Shown here: one piece after another, positions 35,111 to 44,220 of the stretch
Layout of the letters: the number at the start of each line of letters is the position of its first letter
Numbering within the stretch: the first letter of the stretch is position 1
Assembly: GCA_038210135.1 (NCBI GenBank)
Contig: JBBQWZ010000039.1
Location: forward strand, 1-64,000
From: JBBQWZ01 sp038210135
Lineage (GTDB): Bacteria > Acidobacteriota > Terriglobia > Bryobacterales > Bryobacteraceae
Length of the DNA: 64,000 nt
Reading direction: 5' to 3'
Notes under the pieces: model-generated
What the model was told of the DNA's origin: nothing
Database searches by the model: none
What the model saw: only the letters and a program-made list of their open reading frames with translations
Position numbers and translations under genes: made by a program

Positions 35111-37513
35111 ATGAATGATATTCGCTACGCGGTCCGCTCGCTGGTGAAGCAGCCTGGCTTCGCGATCGTGGCGGTTCTGGCGTTAGGGTTCGGGATCGGC
35201 GCGACGACGTCGATTTTTACGGTGGTCAACGGCGTACTGCTGCGTCCGCTTCCGTATGAACAGCCGGACCGCCTGGTGTGGCTATGGTCGGGGACCACGG
35301 GGTCAGTGATCAGCCGGGCTGGAGTGGCTCCGCTGGATCTGGACGACTATCGCCGCGATACGAAGAGCTTCGAGCGTCTGGCGGGTTTCTTATATGGCTC
35401 GTGGAATCTGACTGGGGACGGCAGTCCGTCGCGATTGCTGGGTGTCCGCGTGACGGACGGATTCTTCGAGACGCTGGGCGTCCGACCGCTGTTGGGGCGA
35501 ACCTTCGCAGCGGATGAGCAGCGTGATGGCAGGAACGACATTGTCATATTCAGCTACGGCTTTTGGCAGCGTGAATATGCGGGCGACAAGGCGATCCTCG
35601 GGCGGAAAGTCACGATGGACGGCAAGACGTTCGAGGTCGTAGGCGTGATGCCGCCGGGATTTCAGTTTCCTCCGGAAGCCGATATGTGGGCACCGGTGGG
35701 ATTGGGCGGCGAGCAGATGACCAGCCGGAGCTTCAAGACGCTGCGGATGTTCGGGCGGCTGAAGCCGGGCGTCGCGATCGAGCAGGCACAAGCGGACACG
35801 CGGCAGGTGGATAGCCAACTGGCGCGGGAGTATTCGGATACACATCGCGGATTCTCGATCCACCTCGCGACACTTGAGCAGGAAGAAGTAGGGTCGGTGC
35901 GCGCGACGTTGATCCTGTTTATGTCGGCGGTGTTTTTAGTTCTATTGATCGCGTGCGCGAACGTGGCGAATCTACTTCTGGCGCGCGCGGTAGGCCGGCA
36001 AAAGGAACTGGCGATCCGTAACGCGGTGGGCGCATCGAGAGCGCGGCTGGTCCGGCAATTGCTTGCGGAGAGCGGCGTGCTGGCGCTCGCCGGCGGACTA
36101 CTGGGCCTGGCGTTCTCGTTCGCGGGAGTGCGTTTGCTACTGGCGCTGAACACCGGGACGTTGCCGCGCGTACAGGAGATCCACATCGACTGGACGGTAC
36201 TGGCGTTCACGCTGGGCGTTACGCTGATCACTGGATTGGTATTCGGAATCGCGCCGGCTCTGCGCGCTTCGCGAGTGGATCCGCAGCGAGTGATCCAGGA
36301 GACGGCGAGGGGATCGTCGGGCAATCTCGCGGGGCAGCGAGTGCGGTCGGCGGTGGTGGTGATCGAAGTGGCGCTGAGCGCGACGCTGCTGATCGGCGCG
36401 GGCCTGTTGGGCCGGTCGCTCGACCGGATCCTATCGGAGAAGCCGGGCTTCAATCCGGAGAACCTGTTGACGGTCCAAATCGCTTTGACGGACAAGGCCT
36501 ACGCCACCGATCGGCAGCGTATCGTTGCTTTCTTCGAGCAACTGTTAAACGGGTTGGCGGCAGTTCCTGGTATCGAGGCGGCGGGCGCTTCGAATCGGAT
36601 TCCGCTCAGCGGGCAAGTCAACGACGTCGGGTTTTGGATGCCGGGCGATGCCGCGAGCGATCCGTCGAAGGAACAGATGGCCAGCATTCGGGTGACCACG
36701 CCGGGCTATTTCCGGGCGATGAGCGCGCCGCTGCTCGAAGGCCGTTTCTTCGAATGGAGTGACACGCGGGAGAAGCCGTGGATGCTGCTGGTGAATGACG
36801 CCTTCGCGCGAAAGTATTTTCCGAACGGGTCGGCGGTGGGCAAGCAATTGATGCTCAACGTCGGAGCTCCGAAGATTTTCGAGGTGGCGGGAGTGGTCGG
36901 CAATTTCCGCCAGGCGAGCCTGTCGGCGGAACCGCTGCCGGAGGTGTATAGCGCGGTCACGCAGACGACCATCGGCGGTTTGACGCTGGTGGTTCGATCG
37001 ACGATTGCCCCGGCGGCGCTGACGGCGGCGGTGCGGAAGCAGATCGAGTCGATCGACCGGAACGTGCCGGTTTACAACATCCGGCCGATGAACCAGATCG
37101 TCGCCGATTCGATTTCGCAGCCCCGGTTCCGAACGGTGCTGCTAGGAGTTTTTTCGGTCGCCGCGGTGCTACTGGCTTGCCTCGGGATCTATGGAGTGAT
37201 CGCGTTTTCGGTCACGGAGCGGCGGAACGAGATCGGGATCCGAATGGCGCTGGGCGCGGAAACTTCGGACGTCCTCCGACTAGTGGTTGGGCATGGACTC
37301 GCGCTGGCGGGAATCGGACTGGCGATCGGAATCGCAATTTCGCTGGCATTGGGCAGACTATTGCGGAGCGTGCTGTACGGAGTGAGCGAAGTGGATCCGG
37401 CGACGTACGGTTTCGCGATCCTGCTGTTTATGGTGGTTGCGGGGCTAGCGAGCTACTTGCCGGCGCGGCGCGCGTTGCGGTTGGATCCAGTTGCGGCGCT
37501 GCGGCATCAGTAG
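35111..37513 (+). CDS. MacB/FtsX-like ABC transporter permease, acidobacterial orphan type
   Basis: Predicted inner-membrane protein of 800 residues with the same duplicated architecture as the gene at 23098-25539: start MNDIRYAVRSLVKQPGFAIV, first helix ending TTSIFTVVNGVLL, MacB core (VVGVMPPGFQFPPEADMW), FtsX helices near residues 275-395 (VFLVLLIACANVANLLLAR), second MacB core and FtsX helices, ending RRALRLDPVAALRHQ. No ATPase or membrane-fusion partner is adjacent. Substrate unknown. A TAGGCT 13 nt before ATG may be the -10. The two paralogues differ widely in sequence, so this is not a recent duplication. Confidence 0.92.
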   Translation: MNDIRYAVRSLVKQPGFAIVAVLALGFGIGATTSIFTVVNGVLLRPLPYEQPDRLVWLWSGTTGSVISRAGVAPLDLDDYRRDTKSFERLAGFLYGSWNLTGDGSPSRLLGVRVTDGFFETLGVRPLLGRTFAADEQRDGRNDIVIFSYGFWQREYAGDKAILGRKVTMDGKTFEVVGVMPPGFQFPPEADMWAPVGLGGEQMTSRSFKTLRMFGRLKPGVAIEQAQADTRQVDSQLAREYSDTHRGFSIHLATLEQEEVGSVRATLILFMSAVFLVLLIACANVANLLLARAVGRQKELAIRNAVGASRARLVRQLLAESGVLALAGGLLGLAFSFAGVRLLLALNTGTLPRVQEIHIDWTVLAFTLGVTLITGLVFGIAPALRASRVDPQRVIQETARGSSGNLAGQRVRSAVVVIEVALSATLLIGAGLLGRSLDRILSEKPGFNPENLLTVQIALTDKAYATDRQRIVAFFEQLLNGLAAVPGIEAAGASNRIPLSGQVNDVGFWMPGDAASDPSKEQMASIRVTTPGYFRAMSAPLLEGRFFEWSDTREKPWMLLVNDAFARKYFPNGSAVGKQLMLNVGAPKIFEVAGVVGNFRQASLSAEPLPEVYSAVTQTTIGGLTLVVRSTIAPAALTAAVRKQIESIDRNVPVYNIRPMNQIVADSISQPRFRTVLLGVFSVAAVLLACLGIYGVIAFSVTERRNEIGIRMALGAETSDVLRLVVGHGLALAGIGLAIGIAISLALGRLLRSVLYGVSEVDPATYGFAILLFMVVAGLASYLPARRALRLDPVAALRHQ

Positions 37514-37583
37514 GAAAGCCACAGCTTATAATCGGAGTTCGGGCTGGCGTACGGCAGCACGGAATCTGGACTTCCATCGAAAC

Positions 37584-39254
37584 ATGCTAGTTGAATTGCT
37601 CGTCGAGAACTTCGCGGTCGTCGAACGGGCGCGTGTCCGATTCCACGCGGGGCTGAATCTATTGACGGGAGAGACGGGCAGCGGAAAATCGCTACTGGTC
37701 GATGCGCTGGGCCTATTATTCGGCGGCCGCGCTTCGTCGGAGATGGTCCGGACCCACGCGGAGCGGGCACGGATCACGGGTATATTTGAGGCTCCGGCGG
37801 CAGCCAAGAAGATGCTCGCGGAATCAGGGATTGAAGGCGAGGACGGCGAGCTTCTGGTCGAGCGGGAGATTCTGGCGAACGGAAAATCGCGGGCGTTTGT
37901 GGGCAGCCGGCCGGTGACGGCGGCATTGCTGCGGGACCTGTCACAGCACCTCGGTGACATTCACGGGCAGCACGATCAGCAGCAGTTGTTTCAACCCGCT
38001 TCGCAGCGGGAGATGCTGGATTCTTTCGCGAGTTGCGAAACGCAAGTGGAGGAGCTGGGTTCGATTTATTCGGAGTGGCGGGCCTGCAATTCGCAGCTTG
38101 AGGATTTCGATAAGAACGAGCAGGAGAAGCTTCGGCTTGCTGATTTGTGGGCGTTTCAGCGGAAAGAGATCGAAGCGGTGTCGCCGAAGCCGGGCGAGGA
38201 TTTGGAGCTCGAAAACGAGCGGTCGGTGCAGCGGAATGTAGCGCGGTTACAGGAAAACGCGGCGGCGGCGCATTCGCTGCTGTATGACGCGAGCGACAGC
38301 GCGGCGGCGCAGCTTCGGGTGGCGCTGCGGAAGATCGACGAGTTGGCGCGGCTGGACGGATCGCAGCGCGAAACCGGCGAGGCGCTGAAGCCGGCGCTGA
38401 TTGCGATTGAAGAGGCCGGCCAGGCGATGGCGGAGTATGTAGACCGGCTGGAGGCGGATCCGGCGCGCCTGGAGGACATCGAATCCCGGCTGGCGTCGCT
38501 CGACAAACTGAAGCGGAAGTACGGATCGACGCTCGACGAAGTGCTGCACTTTCTGGCGGAGACGCGCGTCCATCTGGAAGCGGTAGAGAATTCGACCGAG
38601 CGGCGTGCGCAGTTGGAGAAGGAACGGGCGAAGCTGGCGGCACAGTATGAAACCGCGGCAGGCAAGCTTTCTGCGAAACGTCGGGAGGCGGCGAAACAGC
38701 TTTCGAAGAAGGTCGAGTCGGAGCTCGGATCGCTGGCGATGCAGCGATCGCAATTCACGATTCGCGTGCTCGAATCGGGCTGGACGTCCGAAGGCGTGGA
38801 CGAAGTGGTGTTCCTAATTTCACCGAATCCGGGCGAGGAGCCGAAGCCGCTCGACAAGATTGCGTCCGGCGGCGAGATGTCGCGCGTAGCGCTGGCTTTG
38901 AAAACCTGTACGCAGCGCGCGGCGAAGGGGACGGCCAAGACGCTGGTGTTCGACGAAGTGGACGCGGGCGTCGGAGGCAGCGCGGCGGAAAGCGTCGGGC
39001 GTCGGCTGAAGAGGTTGTCCGCCGCCAGCCAAGTGCTGTGCGTGACTCACTTGGCCCAGATCGCGAGCTTCGCGGACCATCATTACTACGTCGAAAAGCA
39101 TGACACGCGCGGACGCACGGTGGCGACGATCGCGGAAATCGAAGGCGAGGCGCGGACGCGCGAGATCGGGCGCATGCTTTCGGGTGAACGCGTCACCGCG
39201 GAAGCGATCCAACACGCCGCGCAGTTGATCAAGCTTGGCAGCGGCAAGGCCTGA
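37584..39254 (+). CDS. recN: DNA repair protein RecN
   Basis: SMC-like ATPase of double-strand-break repair, 556 residues. Walker A GETGSGKS is at residues 29-36 after LVELLVENFAVVERARV; a central coiled coil spans about 150-390; the C-terminal head has the signature KIASGGEMSRVALALK, Walker B LVFDEVDAGVGG and the family motif VLCVTHLAQIASFADHHY. ATG 37584 is chosen: the frame is open upstream but that part overlaps the permease end and has no match. A TATAAT at 37527-37532 is a likely -10 about 50 nt upstream. The gene downstream starts 25 nt later. Confidence 0.97.
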   Translation: MLVELLVENFAVVERARVRFHAGLNLLTGETGSGKSLLVDALGLLFGGRASSEMVRTHAERARITGIFEAPAAAKKMLAESGIEGEDGELLVEREILANGKSRAFVGSRPVTAALLRDLSQHLGDIHGQHDQQQLFQPASQREMLDSFASCETQVEELGSIYSEWRACNSQLEDFDKNEQEKLRLADLWAFQRKEIEAVSPKPGEDLELENERSVQRNVARLQENAAAAHSLLYDASDSAAAQLRVALRKIDELARLDGSQRETGEALKPALIAIEEAGQAMAEYVDRLEADPARLEDIESRLASLDKLKRKYGSTLDEVLHFLAETRVHLEAVENSTERRAQLEKERAKLAAQYETAAGKLSAKRREAAKQLSKKVESELGSLAMQRSQFTIRVLESGWTSEGVDEVVFLISPNPGEEPKPLDKIASGGEMSRVALALKTCTQRAAKGTAKTLVFDEVDAGVGGSAAESVGRRLKRLSAASQVLCVTHLAQIASFADHHYYVEKHDTRGRTVATIAEIEGEARTREIGRMLSGERVTAEAIQHAAQLIKLGSGKA

Positions 39255-39266
39255 CGGCGGGTACGT

Positions 39267-39272
39267 TAAAGT
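39267..39272 (+). promoter_or_regulatory. Leaderless -10-like element
   Basis: TAAAGT ends exactly 6 nt before the TTG start at 39279, within the 24-bp gap after recN. AGGGG between them could alternatively act as a close Shine-Dalgarno sequence. Confidence 0.35.
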
Positions 39273-39278
39273 AGGGGA

Positions 39279-41642
39279 TTGCCGCAAATCTCCTCTTCTC
39301 CGCCCCAGGAACGCGCTCGCATCAGCTGGCCGCAATTGTACCTGGGCGTCGGCCTTACCACGCTCGCGACACTGCTGATGGAGCTCTCGCTGACGCGCGT
39401 CTTTTCGGTGGTTTTCTACTATCATTTTGCGTTTCTATCGATTTCGATTGCGCTGTTCGGACTCGGCGTGGGTGGGGTGTTTTCGTATATCGTGGCGGGT
39501 TGGCGCGGCAGCCTATTCAATAAGCTTGGCGCGCTTTCGCTGGCGAACGGATTGGTTGTCGTCGGCTCGTTGACGTTCACGCTGCGGCAGGACGGATTGT
39601 CGAGCGTCTACATCCTGGCGGCGATTTACTTCGCGAGCGCACTGCCGTTCCTGCTGGCGGGCGCCATCGTATCGCTTGCGATCAGCGAATCGATAGAGCG
39701 GATCGAGCGAGTTTATTTTTTCGACTTGCTGGGCGCGGCCGGCGGATGCCTGCTGCTGATTCCGCTGTTGAACCTGGTGGGCGGTCCGAATACGGTGATC
39801 GCGGCGGCGATTCTGTTCGCGGTGGCGTCGGGAATCTGGTTCAATGTCGCGGGTTCGGCCGGATTGCGCGCGGCGGCCGCATTGGTTTCGCTCGCGTTGG
39901 TAGGCCTGGTCGTTTACAACGCCAAGCGTCCGATTATCGACATTGTTTACGCCAAGGGCAGCAAAGTCACGGACGAATTATTCGTGAAGTGGAACAGCTT
40001 TTCGCGCATTGCGGTGACTGGGAAACCGGGCAATCAGCTGATCGTGATCGATGCGGATGCCTCGACAGGAATCGCGCCATTCGACTTCGATCACTTGTCG
40101 GACGAAGATCGCAAGATGCTGGTCTCGCAGGGTCCGGGGTTGCCGTATTCGCTGCGGCCGGGGGCGAAGACGCTGATCATCGGACCGGGCGGCGGCTATG
40201 ACGTTGCGCGCGCGCTGGCATCGGGTTCAAAGGACATTACCGGCGTCGAAATCAATCCAATTATCGCGACGATCGTGATGCGCGAGCGATTCAAAGAGGC
40301 GAGTCACAATCTGTATTTCCGGCCGGATGTGAAGATTCACATTGAAGATGGGCGCAGTTTTATTCGCCGCAGCACGGAGAAATACCAGGTGCTGCAGGCG
40401 ACGCTGGTAGACACCTGGGCGTCCACGGCGGCGGGCGCGTTCGCGCTTTCCGAAAACAATCTGTATACGACGGATGCGTTCTACGATTACCTGACACATC
40501 TCACGGACGATGGAATTCTGGCTTTCACGCGATGGGGTTTCGAGCCGCCGCGCGAATCCTTGCGGTTGCTGACGCTGGCTTCGGTCGCGCTGGCGCAACT
40601 GGGCGAGGACAAGCCGTCGCAGCACGTGATGGTGTTGCGCGGCGACCAGAAAAAGATTGAAGGCTGGGGCGCGCAGGATACGGTGCTGATTTCGCGGAAG
40701 CCGTTTTCGAGAGACGACGTCGAAAAAATGCGCGTGACGGCATACAACGGCCAGATGCAGGCTGTGTACCTCCCGGGCGACGGACCGCAGAACGCGTTCG
40801 GCAAATACTTGTTGGCGAAGAATCCGGATGAGTTTTTGCGGACCTATCCTTACGATGTGTCGGCAGTGGACGACGACCGTCCGTTCTTTTTCTATACGGT
40901 TCAGCCGCAGGACATCTGGGCGTTTTTCCGGCAAACGAAGCAGGATGCGGCGGATTACAAGATCAATCGCGCGCTTCCGATGCTGTTCGGCTCGATGGGC
41001 ATCAGCCTGATCGCGACGTTGCTGGTGCTGGTGCTGCCGCGGTTGTTGCTGGGGACGCGATTGCCGAAACAGAAAGGCATCCTTTCGTTTCTCTGGTATT
41101 TTCTGGCGATCGGCGTCGGATACATTCTGATCCAAGTGGCGCTGATCCAGAAGTTCGTGTTGTTCCTGGGTCATCCGACCTATGCGCTGACGGTGATCAT
41201 TTTTTCGATGCTGGTGGCGAGCGGCTTCGGGAGCTATTTCAGCAAGCGAATCCTCAGCGACGATCGGCGCTGGAACTTCACATTGGGCGCAATCACGGTG
41301 GTGGTGGCGCTGCTCGCGTTCGTAGCTTCGCCGCTGACGGGAGCGCTGGTGGGGCTTCCCTTGTTTGTGAAGATGCTGATCACGGCGCTGTTGATCGCGC
41401 CGGCGGCATTCCTGATGGGCATGCCGTTTCCGCGAGGGTTGGCGCGGCTGGAAGAATTGCATACGGAATCTGTTCGATGGGCCTGGTCGTTGAATGCCGC
41501 GGCGAGCGTGCTGGGATCGGCGAGCGCGATCTTCCTTGCCATTTACCTGGGACTGCGGACTACGCTGTTATTGGGTGGCGTGTGTTACTTGTTTGCGCTG
41601 CTGGCGTTGACGATGAGTAGGAAGCGGCTGGCGGCGGCGTAG
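39279..41642 (+). CDS. Membrane-anchored spermidine synthase-like protein (II)
   Basis: Protein of 787 residues with N-terminal helices (LYLGVGLTTLATLLMELSL onward), a central Rossmann/SAM-like domain, and a second block of C-terminal helices (SLIATLLVLVLPRLLL onward). The central domain has TLIIGPGGGYDVARALASG and ITGVEINPIIA, but the region matching the catalytic acid reads LQATLVDTWASTAAGAF, without the DSSDP-like motif of aminopropyltransferases, so polyamine synthesis is doubtful. The start is TTG; no other start precedes the first helix. It lies 24 nt after recN. Compare the paralogue at 32897, which has one membrane block only. Confidence 0.8.
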   Translation: MPQISSSPPQERARISWPQLYLGVGLTTLATLLMELSLTRVFSVVFYYHFAFLSISIALFGLGVGGVFSYIVAGWRGSLFNKLGALSLANGLVVVGSLTFTLRQDGLSSVYILAAIYFASALPFLLAGAIVSLAISESIERIERVYFFDLLGAAGGCLLLIPLLNLVGGPNTVIAAAILFAVASGIWFNVAGSAGLRAAAALVSLALVGLVVYNAKRPIIDIVYAKGSKVTDELFVKWNSFSRIAVTGKPGNQLIVIDADASTGIAPFDFDHLSDEDRKMLVSQGPGLPYSLRPGAKTLIIGPGGGYDVARALASGSKDITGVEINPIIATIVMRERFKEASHNLYFRPDVKIHIEDGRSFIRRSTEKYQVLQATLVDTWASTAAGAFALSENNLYTTDAFYDYLTHLTDDGILAFTRWGFEPPRESLRLLTLASVALAQLGEDKPSQHVMVLRGDQKKIEGWGAQDTVLISRKPFSRDDVEKMRVTAYNGQMQAVYLPGDGPQNAFGKYLLAKNPDEFLRTYPYDVSAVDDDRPFFFYTVQPQDIWAFFRQTKQDAADYKINRALPMLFGSMGISLIATLLVLVLPRLLLGTRLPKQKGILSFLWYFLAIGVGYILIQVALIQKFVLFLGHPTYALTVIIFSMLVASGFGSYFSKRILSDDRRWNFTLGAITVVVALLAFVASPLTGALVGLPLFVKMLITALLIAPAAFLMGMPFPRGLARLEELHTESVRWAWSLNAAASVLGSASAIFLAIYLGLRTTLLLGGVCYLFALLALTMSRKRLAAA

Positions 41643-41680
41643 ACAACGGGCAGGATCTGATAACGTAGAGGAGTCGAGCA

Positions 41681-41743
41681 GTGACGGTTTTCGACCCCGA
41701 CACGAAGGGGACCAAGAAGTCACAATCCCAGGATCGAATCTGA
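41681..41743 (+). CDS. Candidate 20-codon small protein gene
   Basis: A GTG-started reading frame of 20 codons encodes a hydrophilic peptide that begins MTVFDPDTKG and ends QSQDRI. AGAGGAG lies 7 nt upstream, an ideal Shine-Dalgarno spacing, and a perfect intrinsic-terminator-like hairpin begins 10 nt after the TGA. The unit is thus RBS, ORF, terminator in about 125 bp after a membrane protein gene. No known family is recognised and a 20-codon frame can occur by chance, so the call depends on the flanking signals. It could be co-transcribed with the upstream gene or be part of a structured RNA. Confidence 0.4.
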   Translation: MTVFDPDTKGTKKSQSQDRI

Positions 41744-41753
41744 TCGACGCGAC

Positions 41754-41790
41754 GAGGGGAAGCGAAAGCTTCCCCTCTCGTATTTTGGGG
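41754..41790 (+). terminator. Strong hairpin terminator
   Basis: A perfect 10-bp stem GAGGGGAAGC/GCTTCCCCTC closed by a GAAA tetraloop (41754-41777), followed by TCGTATTTT. It ends the transcript of the membrane protein gene and/or the candidate small gene. Confidence 0.82.
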
Positions 41791-41843
41791 CTAGAGTTTT
41801 TGGCTGCGGAAAGCCGGGGTGCTCCATCTGAAATGGTGGGGGG

Positions 41844-41891
41844 GTACTTACTGCGCGTGACTTCGTCACGCTTCGTGCGCGCCTCGATGCC
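41844..41891 (+). repeat. Family-C hairpin repeat
   Basis: Full copy with GCGTGACTTCGTCACGC (7-bp stem, TTC loop) and CTTCGTGCGCGCCTCGATGC, ending five bases before the stop codon of the convergent PPC-domain gene. Confidence 0.85.
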
Positions 41892-41895
41892 AACG

Positions 41896-44220
41896 CTATT
41901 TAGCTCTCGCGCGTACTTTTACAAGCACTGGCTCTGGTGCAGCGTACGAGGTGGGTAGGCCGGATCTAGTTTCGATTGCGCCGGAGATCCACACCAATTG
42001 CTCTGAGTTGGGGGCGTTCGGCAGAGCTTCGATTGTGAAGCTGCGCTCGGATTCGTCTTCGTTGATCAGCACTCCGTTCAAGCCGACGTCGAGCACGCGG
42101 ACGCGCTGGGGAAGGTTGCGAACTTCCACTGGAACGCGGCCGCCGAAGCCATTCTGGCGGTGGATCTTCACTTTGATTTCGCCGGTCCCACCGGCTTCGA
42201 GCGTGACTTCGCGGGTTACGGTTTGCATCGTGATATCGGAAGGCGGCATGAGGGCGAGCAACTGCATGGCGTCGTCCGGATTCGCGGTGCGCACCAAGGT
42301 TCCGGCTTGGCCGAGGACGTTGAAGCGGACGGCGTCTTTCAACTTGGCATCGACGTTGGCAGTCAGCAGCAAAGTGGTCGCGGATTGTCCGGCCGCGATG
42401 ACGCCTTTCGACGCTTGCACTCCGGCGGGTAGGCCTTCGAGCGAGACTTCGATGGGCCCGTCGAAGCCGTCCAGGCGGAAGGCGCTGACCGTGACGGGGA
42501 TGGCTCCGCCGGCGGGCACGGCGGGATTTCTAGGATTGACGCTGAGGCGGAAGTCGGCGCGGGGCTGCCGGATAGACAGGCGGTAGGCCAGCGCGTCGCC
42601 GCGTTCGCCGCGGGTGTCGCCGATGTGCGCGATGTACTCGCCGTCGGAGGGCGCAACGAATTCGAGATAGGAATCGCGGCCGAAAGTGGGTCCGCCATCG
42701 TCGTTGCGATAGGTCAGATGGACGAGGGGCAGGCCGTTTGGGCTGAGCTTGGTCCCGGGAGGATACAGCTGGATTTTGTAGATGGCCTGATCGTTGGCGT
42801 GGGCTTCGCCGCTAGTGCCGAAGAAGGAATAGCGGGTTCCGCCGAAGCTCTCGCACTGCATGTCGTCGTCGGGTCCGCGGGGCATGGCGCCGATGCGGAA
42901 GATTTCGTTGCCAGCCATCAGGTAGTCGCCAACGGCGAGGCCGGTGCTACTGGTGATGCGCACGCCGCCCGAATTCGAATCGTGATCCCGCAGAGCGATA
43001 GCGGTTTCGGCGACGGACTTGACGACGGCTCGCTCGATGGGCTTGCCGGCGGAATCGAGGACCTCGACGAAGGAGTCCAAGTCAGAGCCGAGGCGCCGGG
43101 CGTTGGTTTCGAGATAAACGCGCTCGCCTTTTTTCGCGCCGAAGCGGAAGTAATGATCGCCCTGACTGATTTTTCCGTTGATGGTGACAGGCAGTGTGAT
43201 GCGTTGCGCGTTGGCCAAGGGGGCGGCGGCGGATTCGATTTCGGGATCGATTCCGGCGGCGAGGCGCATGCGGTTGAAGCTGACTTTGTTGCGGACGTGC
43301 GGACGGACGAGGAAGGACTCGCTGTCGGCCTTCACGTTGACGGGCGTGGACGGAAGGTTGGCTCCGGCGAAGGCGATTGATTTTTCTGTGCCGAGCTTGG
43401 CGCCAAGCGGATAGGCTCCGAGGGTGAGCGGAAATTCGCCGACGATGATGCGATAGAAGTGACCGCTGCGACCGGAGTTCTGGAAGTCCGAGACGCGAAT
43501 GAAATAGGCGCCGGCGGCATTGAATTTGTGCGCGAACATGACTTGCTCGGTGCCGCCGCGGGTGCCGTATTCGTGGAGCAACTTATTATTGGCGTCGTAG
43601 ATTCCGACAACGGCCTGGAGCGAGGAGCCGATTTGCGCGGCGCCGTTCAGGAACGACAGCGTTTCGCCGGCGCGCACCTGAATCTTGTAGTAATCGACAT
43701 CGCCGGGACGCTGGATGGTGCCGGCGAGGATGGTGGGCAGAAAGCATTCGAACGCGCCTTCGGGCGTGTCGTTGGGTTCCTTGTCGGGGCTTTCGCCGTA
43801 ATAGGGTTCGATGAGCAAGCGGCCTTCGGGGGAGGTGCCGCGGGGCGTGAGCAGGCGGAAGGCGACGGGTCCGATTTCGGCTTCCGGATCGACTTCGATT
43901 TCGAGAGTGACCTGGTTGCGCGGGGGCAGCGGACCGACGTCGATAGTGGAGGGTGTTCCGTTGGAACCGAGGCGAATGTCGGAAAGGTCGGGGAGTTCCT
44001 TGATGCGGAGGACGCGTCCGCGAATGCCGGGTTCGGAGAAATAGATGGCCGTGGATTTCGCGAGGTTGAGGCCTTCGATGGTGACTTCGGCGGTGGTTCC
44101 GCGGGCGATGCCGACGGGATTGGCGGAGTTCAACGTCGGCGGCGTGGTGCGATTGCCGGTGGACGGTTTGTCGGCGGCATACAACGCCGCGCAGGCGGCA
44201 ATCAGGAGCCAGGCTTTCAT
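41896..44220 (-). CDS. Secreted protein with pre-peptidase C-terminal-like (PPC) domains
   Basis: Predicted exported protein of 774 residues. A signal peptide (MKAWLLIAACAALYAA) precedes an IPT/TIG-like segment (ANPVGIARGTTAEVTIEGLNL), then PPC-type jellyroll domains with the typical EPNDTPEGA entry and DVDYYKIQVRAGETLSF, and a second such region (GDHYFRFGAKKGERVYLE). Homologues in Acidobacteria and Planctomycetes occur beside DUF1501 and DUF1553 genes, as here; they are thought to act at the cell surface, but no reaction is known. It is the last gene of a minus-strand operon, overlapping the WD40 gene by 4 nt (ATGA). No enzymatic motif is seen. Confidence 0.85.
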   Translation of the reverse strand: MKAWLLIAACAALYAADKPSTGNRTTPPTLNSANPVGIARGTTAEVTIEGLNLAKSTAIYFSEPGIRGRVLRIKELPDLSDIRLGSNGTPSTIDVGPLPPRNQVTLEIEVDPEAEIGPVAFRLLTPRGTSPEGRLLIEPYYGESPDKEPNDTPEGAFECFLPTILAGTIQRPGDVDYYKIQVRAGETLSFLNGAAQIGSSLQAVVGIYDANNKLLHEYGTRGGTEQVMFAHKFNAAGAYFIRVSDFQNSGRSGHFYRIIVGEFPLTLGAYPLGAKLGTEKSIAFAGANLPSTPVNVKADSESFLVRPHVRNKVSFNRMRLAAGIDPEIESAAAPLANAQRITLPVTINGKISQGDHYFRFGAKKGERVYLETNARRLGSDLDSFVEVLDSAGKPIERAVVKSVAETAIALRDHDSNSGGVRITSSTGLAVGDYLMAGNEIFRIGAMPRGPDDDMQCESFGGTRYSFFGTSGEAHANDQAIYKIQLYPPGTKLSPNGLPLVHLTYRNDDGGPTFGRDSYLEFVAPSDGEYIAHIGDTRGERGDALAYRLSIRQPRADFRLSVNPRNPAVPAGGAIPVTVSAFRLDGFDGPIEVSLEGLPAGVQASKGVIAAGQSATTLLLTANVDAKLKDAVRFNVLGQAGTLVRTANPDDAMQLLALMPPSDITMQTVTREVTLEAGGTGEIKVKIHRQNGFGGRVPVEVRNLPQRVRVLDVGLNGVLINEDESERSFTIEALPNAPNSEQLVWISGAIETRSGLPTSYAAPEPVLVKVRARAK

